Program-made: the position numbers and the translations under genes
Notes under the pieces: model-generated
The model's database searches: none
The model's input: the letters and a program-made list of their open reading frames with translations, nothing else
Told to the model about the DNA's origin: nothing
Part shown: in pieces, positions 22,828 to 25,024 of the stretch
How positions within the stretch are numbered: position 1 is the stretch's first letter
Layout of the letters: every line of letters begins with the position of its first letter
DNA from: CAZAQB01 sp964487155
GTDB lineage: Bacteria; Pseudomonadota; Gammaproteobacteria; Nitrococcales; Nitrococcaceae
NCBI GenBank assembly: GCA_964487155.1
Contig: CAZAQB010000039.1
Span: 1-25,024, forward strand
DNA: 25,024 bases
Direction: 5' to 3'

Positions 22828-23430
22828 ATGCGGGCGCTGGTGCTGGCCGGCCTGCTGTGCCTTCCGGGCCTGGCCGCCGCCGACGCCGAGGCGGACTACC
22901 AGCGCGGTCTGGAGTCCTACCAGGTACGCGGCGACGTGGTCACTGCCATGCAGGCGTTCCGGTCCGCCGCCGAGCAGGGCCATGCCCAGGCCCAGGTCCG
23001 CCTCGCGTATATCCTGGATGCCGCCGGCGCCGACGCCGAGGCGGTGTCCTGGTTGAGCCGTGCGGCGGAGCAGGGAGACGCGGAGGGCCAGTTCATGCTG
23101 GCCCGCATGTTGTCCGAGGGGGAAGGCACCGAGCGGCAGACCGGCAAGGCCCTGGAACTCTACCGGGCAGCCGCCGAGAACGGCCATACCCAGGCCCTGG
23201 TGGTGCTCGCCGAGGCTCAGGAGCGCGGTGTCCTGGGCCTTGAGCGGGATCCCGAGGCGGCCCTGGTCCTCTGGCGCCGGGCCGCCGACGTGGGAGAGCA
23301 GGAAGCCCTCCATCGTCTGCAGCGGGCCCACCAGCGCGGTGAACTCGGCCTCGCCCCGGACCCCGCCATGGCCGCCCAGTGGCGCGAACGCATCGAGGCG
23401 GCCCGGCGCGCGGCCGAAGCAAAGCAATGA
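22828..23430 (+). CDS. Periplasmic Sel1-like repeat protein
   Basis: From the ATG at 22828 the product has 200 residues with a clean signal peptide (1-18, AAA/D). An in-frame ATG at 22708 would add 40 Arg-rich residues before it and is less likely. About four Sel1 repeats follow, with typical blocks AFRSAAEQGHAQAQVRLAYI, WLSRAAEQGDAEGQFMLARM, LYRAAAENGHTQALVVLAEA and LWRRAADVGEQEALHRLQRA. Sel1 solenoids bind other proteins and are not enzymes. It overlaps the monohaem cytochrome gene by 4 bp (ATGA), so it may assist assembly of that cytochrome or a complex with it. Confidence 0.85.
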   Translation: MRALVLAGLLCLPGLAAADAEADYQRGLESYQVRGDVVTAMQAFRSAAEQGHAQAQVRLAYILDAAGADAEAVSWLSRAAEQGDAEGQFMLARMLSEGEGTERQTGKALELYRAAAENGHTQALVVLAEAQERGVLGLERDPEAALVLWRRAADVGEQEALHRLQRAHQRGELGLAPDPAMAAQWRERIEAARRAAEAKQ

Positions 23431-23756
23431 GGTACCCAAGCTCCGTGGCCCGCCGCATCGCGGCCGGACTGGCGCTGGGCGCCCTGGCGGCAGTGCCGGG
23501 CAGCCTGCCGGCGGCGGACTACTTCTCCGGCAAAAAGGTCTATTCCCGCCACTGCGTGGGCTGCCACGGTGTGGACGGCGCGGGCGAGGCCGCCGGGGCT
23601 CCGGACTTCCGCTACGGCACGGGGCTGCTGCAGCCCGATGGCGTGCTGTTCCAGACCATTGCCCAGGGCCGAGGCGGCATGCCTGCGTTCCGGGGTGTAC
23701 TGAGCGAGGAGGAGATGCTGGACGTGATCTCATACATGAGAACCCTGCGGCGATGA
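23427..23756 (+). CDS. Small exported monohaem cytochrome c (class I)
   Basis: The 109-residue product has a signal peptide ending near residue 30 (PAA/D). One CXXCH is present (CVGCH 43-47), followed by a typical class I fold with GGMPAF (Met85 as the axial ligand) and a final helix EEEMLDVISYMRTLRR. Length and layout fit diffusible periplasmic cytochromes of the c5/cbb3-accessory type. It is coupled by ATGA overlaps to both neighbours, so it is made together with the Sel1 protein and the propeller. It could pass electrons between the trihaem class I cytochrome made from the divergent gene and other partners (inference). Confidence 0.92.
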   Translation: MRYPSSVARRIAAGLALGALAAVPGSLPAADYFSGKKVYSRHCVGCHGVDGAGEAAGAPDFRYGTGLLQPDGVLFQTIAQGRGGMPAFRGVLSEEEMLDVISYMRTLRR

Positions 23757-24805
23757 GGCGGTTGCTCCTGAGCCTCGCCTTCGGCCTGTTCGCCCCCGCC
23801 CTGGCCGCCGCGCCGGTGGTGCAGGACGTGTTCCGGGTGGGTGGCGATGTCTACGTGCGCTCGCTGGCCGTGGAGCCGGAGCGCAACGCCCTCTGGGTCG
23901 GTACTTCCACCGGCGTGCTGGAGGTGGATCTCGACACCCACCAGGTGAGCAACACCTTCACCCGCGACGACGGCCTGGCCAACGAGTACGTGTTCGCCAT
24001 CGGCCTGGATCGCGGCGGGCACAAGTGGTTCGGCACCAACGGCGGCGGCGCCTCGCGCTACCGGGACGGCCAGTGGCGGGTGTATTTCCCCCTCCACGGC
24101 CTCGCCGACTACTGGATCTACGCCTTCACCCAGCAGGACAACGGCGACGTCTGGATTGGCACCTGGGCCGGCGCCAACCGCCTGGATGCGCAGACCGGCG
24201 AGCTGCACACCTACGTCTCCGAGCTGATCAACGAATGGGTGTACGCCCTGGACACCGACGCCCAGGACCGCGTCTGGTTCGGCACCGAGGGCGGCGTGTC
24301 CATGTACGACGGCGAGACCTGGACCGGCTGGTCGCACGCCGACGGCGTCGGCGCCCCCAACCGGGGTGAGCTGCCGGTGAGCCCCAACACCGGCCTGGGC
24401 ACCCGCCAGCGCCATGACCTGGACGTCATGCTCCAGGGCCGCGAGACCTACAACCCGGGCTACGTGTTCTCCCTGATCGTGGATGAGCAGGGCCGCGTCT
24501 GGACGGGGACCTGGGGCGGCGGGGTTTCTGTCTACGAGGACGGCGAGTGGCGCCACATCACCACCGACGACGGCCTCAGCGGCAACATCGTCTATGCCAT
24601 CGCGCGTACCGACGACGGGGCCTTCTGGTTCGGCACCAACCGCGGCATCAGCCGCTACGACGGCGAGAACTGGACCCGCTACGGCACGGCGGATGGCCTG
24701 CCGGGCAACGACTTCTATGCCCTGGCGGTATCCGCCGACGGCAGTGTCTGGGCCGGCACCCTGGGAGCCGTGGTGCGCCTGGCCCCGCCCAAGGAGAGCA
24801 ACTGA
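23753..24805 (+). CDS. Secreted beta-propeller of the Reg_prop (two-component regulator propeller) type
   Basis: The 350-residue product has a signal peptide (1-19, LAAA/P) followed by repeated blades with the Reg_prop pattern of VW-x-GT-x-GG and YDGE-x-W: ALWVGTSTGVLEVDL, HKWFGTNGGGASRYRDGQW, DVWIGTWAGANRLD, RVWFGTEGGVSMYDGETW, RVWTGTWGGGVSVYEDGEW and AFWFGTNRGISRYDGENW. DGLANEYVFAI and DGLSGNIVYAI-like turns join the blades. Such propellers usually form the sensory part of hybrid kinases, but here no membrane, kinase or cyclase domain follows. A stand-alone periplasmic or surface propeller in a cytochrome operon recalls the NHL proteins of the main cluster. An insert around ELPVSPNTGLGTRQRHDLDVM interrupts one blade. 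Confidence 0.88.
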   Translation: MRRLLLSLAFGLFAPALAAAPVVQDVFRVGGDVYVRSLAVEPERNALWVGTSTGVLEVDLDTHQVSNTFTRDDGLANEYVFAIGLDRGGHKWFGTNGGGASRYRDGQWRVYFPLHGLADYWIYAFTQQDNGDVWIGTWAGANRLDAQTGELHTYVSELINEWVYALDTDAQDRVWFGTEGGVSMYDGETWTGWSHADGVGAPNRGELPVSPNTGLGTRQRHDLDVMLQGRETYNPGYVFSLIVDEQGRVWTGTWGGGVSVYEDGEWRHITTDDGLSGNIVYAIARTDDGAFWFGTNRGISRYDGENWTRYGTADGLPGNDFYALAVSADGSVWAGTLGAVVRLAPPKESN

Positions 24806-25024
24806 TGAGCGCGCAGCGCGTCCTGGGAATCGGCCTGCTGGCGGTGCTCGCCAGCGCCGCGGTGCTGATCGGCATCCTGCGGACCATCGCGCCCCCGGAG
24901 GAGGCAGCCGCCGTTGCCGAGGCGCCCGCGCCCGATTCCGGCGCCCGGCAGGGCCAGGCCACCATGCCGGCCGGCCATCCGCCCACCGGCTTCACCGATT
25001 TCACCCAGTTCCAGGTGGGCCAGC
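24805..25024 (+). CDS. Membrane-anchored protein, cut by the window end
   Basis: The ATG at 24805 shares its A with the preceding TGA (TGATG) and has AAGGAGAG upstream. The visible 73 residues include an N-terminal hydrophobic helix (about 6-25) and an Ala/Pro/Glu-rich linker, then GHPPTGFTDFTQFQVGQ at the edge. That last stretch looks like the lead-in to another propeller or carrier domain, but the rest is missing. It belongs to the same operon as the Sel1, cytochrome and propeller genes. Confidence 0.7.
   Translation, partial: MSAQRVLGIGLLAVLASAAVLIGILRTIAPPEEAAAVAEAPAPDSGARQGQATMPAGHPPTGFTDFTQFQVGQ

Noticed and set aside
22525..23733. Very long minus-strand open frame continuing upstream of the trihaem cytochrome (to 23733)
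   Set aside because: It is a GC-rich shadow of the Sel1 and cytochrome genes on the other strand. A signal peptide, ribosome site and promoter all mark the start at 22524.

Overview
The window looks like the chromosome of a GC-rich Gram-negative proteobacterium, probably a gammaproteobacterium of the Chromatiales/Ectothiorhodospiraceae type. This rests on System I ccm genes, lipoproteins with Gram-negative lipoboxes, a predicted outer-membrane beta-barrel and FNR-like boxes; species cannot be named. Nearly everything serves production, maturation or use of periplasmic and surface c-type cytochromes. I count eight c-type cytochrome genes with about 31 CXXCH haem sites.

Layout. (1) 1-3737: a tetrahaem cytochrome, an intrinsic terminator, a parvulin-type PPIase and a beta-barrel. 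This resembles a small outer-membrane electron-transfer module. (2) 3738-6491: AT-richer DNA with about 690 bp without a clear gene, a possible small secreted ORF, a secreted beta-helix protein, an IS200/IS605-type element with hairpin ends, and a leader region. (3) 6492-11199: ccmC, ccmF, ccmH, ccmI (System I haem attachment) without ccmA, B, D, E or G, followed by an FNR-like box and an intrinsic terminator. (4) 11436-21190: a tightly packed plus-strand cluster. It holds two trihaem cytochromes, a lipoprotein, diverged copies of the same two trihaem types in reverse order, two NHL-propeller lipoproteins, an 11-haem cytochrome, a ResB-like and a CcsA-like protein (System II haem lyase) and an anchored TPR-like protein. 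(5) 21191-21526: four REP-like palindromes in alternating orientation between convergent genes. (6) 21523-25024: a minus-strand trihaem class-I cytochrome and a divergent plus-strand operon of a Sel1-repeat protein, a monohaem cytochrome, a Reg_prop-type propeller and a cut-off gene. The two units share an intergenic FNR-like box with a recognisable promoter on each side.

How the parts may work together (inference): trihaem c7-like proteins carry electrons across the periplasm, NHL lipoproteins and the 11-haem protein form an outer-membrane or extracellular assembly, and the local ResB/CcsA pair attaches haem to these cytochromes alongside the general Ccm system. The tetrahaem protein at the left edge resembles the first four-haem module of the 11-haem protein, so the two ends of the window are probably functionally linked. 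The best candidate for an undescribed system is 11436-21190, probably with 18-3737.
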